Made by a program: the position numbers and the translations under genes
Part shown: positions 62,518 to 64,000 of the stretch, in pieces
Layout of the letters: the number at the start of each line of letters is the position of its first letter
How positions within the stretch are numbered: position 1 is the stretch's first letter
From: JBJGXI01 sp045635475
Lineage (GTDB): Bacteria > Bacillota > Bacilli > Bacillales > Amphibacillaceae
DNA: 64,000 nt
Direction of reading: 5' to 3'
Assembly (NCBI RefSeq): GCF_045635475.1
Contig: NZ_JBJGXI010000006.1
Span: forward strand, 81,919-145,918
Notes under the pieces: generated by a model
What the model was told of the DNA's origin: nothing
Databases searched by the model: none
Seen by the model: only the letters and a program-made list of their open reading frames with translations

Positions 62518-62970
62518 TTGCAAGAAACAAGTACAGCTACAACAATTGCTGAAGTTGAAAAGCAGTTGAGATATATTTCAGGTATTATCAAACAAAGAGG
62601 TAGAGAGATTTTGGCTAATTATCCGATTACTCCTCCTCAATTTGTTGCGCTTCAGTGGTTGTCGGAAAAAGGAGATCTTACAATTGGTGAACTCTCTAAT
62701 CATATTAATTTAGCTTTTAGTACGACTACAGATTTAGTTGATCGTATGGAAAAAAACGTATTAGTAGAAAGAACACGTGATGTAAAAGATCGTCGTGTTG
62801 TTCGTATTCATTTGCTAGACAAAGGAAAACAAATTATTGAAGAAGTAATAATGATGCGGCAACAATACCTAGGAGAAGTTTTGAAAAACGTTTCAACGGA
62901 ACAGGTTGATACACTAAATCATTTATTGCATGTACTACACGAGCAAATGAAAATTGAAAAAGAAAACTAA
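62518..62970 (+). CDS. ysmB: MarR-family regulator (YsmB)
   Basis: A 150-residue winged-helix regulator: ITPPQFVALQWLSEKGDLTIGEL, DLVDRMEKNVLVERTRDVKDRRVVRIHL (wing) and the dimerising helices at both ends. It starts at TTG 62518 after AGGAGG. In B. subtilis ysmB lies directly before racE, as here. It probably controls nearby genes or itself. The preceding antiporter is 31 bases upstream and may share its transcript. Confidence 0.9.
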   Translation: MQETSTATTIAEVEKQLRYISGIIKQRGREILANYPITPPQFVALQWLSEKGDLTIGELSNHINLAFSTTTDLVDRMEKNVLVERTRDVKDRRVVRIHLLDKGKQIIEEVIMMRQQYLGEVLKNVSTEQVDTLNHLLHVLHEQMKIEKEN

Positions 62971-62992
62971 CAACATGAAAAGGGGATTTATA

Positions 62993-63808
62993 GTGGATCA
63001 ACCAATTGGCGTTATAGATTCTGGGGTTGGAGGATTAACAGTAGCAAGTGAACTAATGCGACAGCTTCCGAAAGAAGAATTGATATATCTTGGTGATACG
63101 CTCCGTTGTCCATATGGACCGAGAACATGTAAAGAAGTGATTCAATTCACCTGGGAAATGGTAGATTTTATGCTTAGTAAACGCGTGAAAATGTTAGTAG
63201 TTGCATGTAACACCGCTACTGCATTCACTTTAGAACAGCTTAGACAAGAATTACCAATACCAGTAATTGGAGTAATAAAACCTGGGGCAAGGGCCGCCAT
63301 AAAAATGTCGCAAAACTTGCATATAGGTGTAATTGGAACAGAAGGAACGATTAATAGTAAAGCATATCCAAATGCTTTGAAAGATATAAATTCAAACATC
63401 CATGTCAATGATTTGGCTTGTACGAGTTTTGTGCCAATGGTCGAGGCAGGGGTATTGGAAGGACCGGAAGCATTTAAAATTGTATCGGATACGTTGACAC
63501 CGATGAAAGAACAAAATCATATCGATACGCTAATACTCGGGTGTACACACTATCCATTAATTCGGCCGATTATCCAACAGGTTATGGGTGATAAAGTAAC
63601 ACTCATCTCCTCAGGAGAAGAAACAGCCCTACAGGTGAGCACAATATTGGGTTATCAGAAAAAGCTGTTTAATGGCGACAGAGCTCCGATGCATCAATTT
63701 TACACAACAGGATGTGTAGAAGTATTCGAAGAAATCGCCAATAAATGGTTTGAAAGGCCAGTAGCTCGTATTGAAAATATTTCTTTAGGTGTAGGCACGA
63801 GGAAGTAA
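62993..63808 (+). CDS. murI: Glutamate racemase
   Basis: A 271-residue enzyme that makes D-Glu for peptidoglycan. It has GVIDSGVGGLTVASELMRQLP, the catalytic CNTATA (first Cys), GVIKPGARAA, and LGCTHYPLI (second Cys). I choose GTG 62993, spaced 6 bases after AAAAGGGGA; upstream TTG 62954 overlaps the ysmB stop, and ATG 62975 is also possible. It ends the ysmB-murI unit. In B. subtilis this gene is racE. Confidence 0.94.
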   Translation: MDQPIGVIDSGVGGLTVASELMRQLPKEELIYLGDTLRCPYGPRTCKEVIQFTWEMVDFMLSKRVKMLVVACNTATAFTLEQLRQELPIPVIGVIKPGARAAIKMSQNLHIGVIGTEGTINSKAYPNALKDINSNIHVNDLACTSFVPMVEAGVLEGPEAFKIVSDTLTPMKEQNHIDTLILGCTHYPLIRPIIQQVMGDKVTLISSGEETALQVSTILGYQKKLFNGDRAPMHQFYTTGCVEVFEEIANKWFERPVARIENISLGVGTRK

Positions 63809-63840
63809 TTATGAATAAAGTTCATACGTAAAGATCAATA

Positions 63841-64000
63841 TTTAGCGGACGCAGTAGCGCTTTTTTACACGAAAAACATAAACTTAATACTTTAGCGGTC
63901 ACCAACGCGCTTATTTGTGCACAATCGTTTCTAGCATACATTAAACCGAATAAGGGCACTGGTGTCCGCGTGATCTCTACACTCCATTTTTTTCACTTAC
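63841..64000. repeat. R1 quartet repeat, site D (cut by window edge)
   Basis: Two direct units (about 63845 and 63894) and one inverted unit (about 63948) are visible with the usual spacing; the fourth would fall at or just past 64000. No gene lies in the visible stretch. Confidence 0.72.

Overview
The window is a stretch of chromosome from a low-GC, endospore-forming member of the Bacillaceae. The evidence is the gene order, which largely follows the Bacillus subtilis polA-to-racE region, and the sporulation genes (ytaF, ytxC, sspI, gerE). Closest relatives are probably in the Oceanobacillus/Gracilibacillus/Virgibacillus group, but that is an inference from protein style and repeat content; no rRNA gene is present to settle it. 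No tRNA, rRNA, CRISPR array, transposase or phage gene was found.

Layout. Positions 1-16141 carry the end of hflKC, polA-mutM-ytaF-coaE, speD, a small unknown gene, nrdR-dnaB-dnaI, ytxC, T-box-controlled thrS, the infC-rpmI-rplT operon with an L20-type leader, and ysdA. From 16237 to 22245 there is a complete VanG-type glycopeptide-resistance-like cluster: vanR and vanS, then vanG, vanXY and vanT with overlapping start and stop codons. Together with a VTT-domain membrane gene it lies between ysdA and ysdB, which are neighbours in B. subtilis. Positions 23001-32299 return to core genes (ysdB, a dUTPase-like gene, ysdC, a DCC-family gene, sspI, ysgA, T-box-controlled pheST), interrupted by a gene-poor, decayed stretch at 26094-27240.

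From 32300 to 40680 is an accessory segment. It holds a TraB-type lipoprotein, a Rossmann-fold protein, an ArsR-type regulator with an MFS exporter behind a doubled operator, and an ABC ATPase / secreted Tyr-rich peptide / giant FtsX-type permease operon. Core genes resume from 40758: rnhC, zapA-cvpA, polX, mutS2, yshE, a 24-residue membrane peptide, the fatty-acid genes lcfA-fadR-etfB-etfA, trxA, uvrC, yslB, sdhCAB, a voltage-gated K+ channel, gerE, a CPA1-type cation/proton antiporter, ysmB and murI/racE.

How the parts work together. The van cluster would sense a cell-wall signal (VanS-VanR), make D-Ser (VanT) and D-Ala-D-Ser (VanG), and destroy D-Ala-ending precursors (VanXY). lcfA, fadR and etfBA form a fatty-acid degradation block, with a FadR-type operator in front of fadR. 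The intergenic DNA is rich in repeats. The most striking is a four-copy module (two direct plus two inverted copies of a ~22-bp unit at constant ~50/57/50-bp spacing) found at four sites, the last cut by the window edge.
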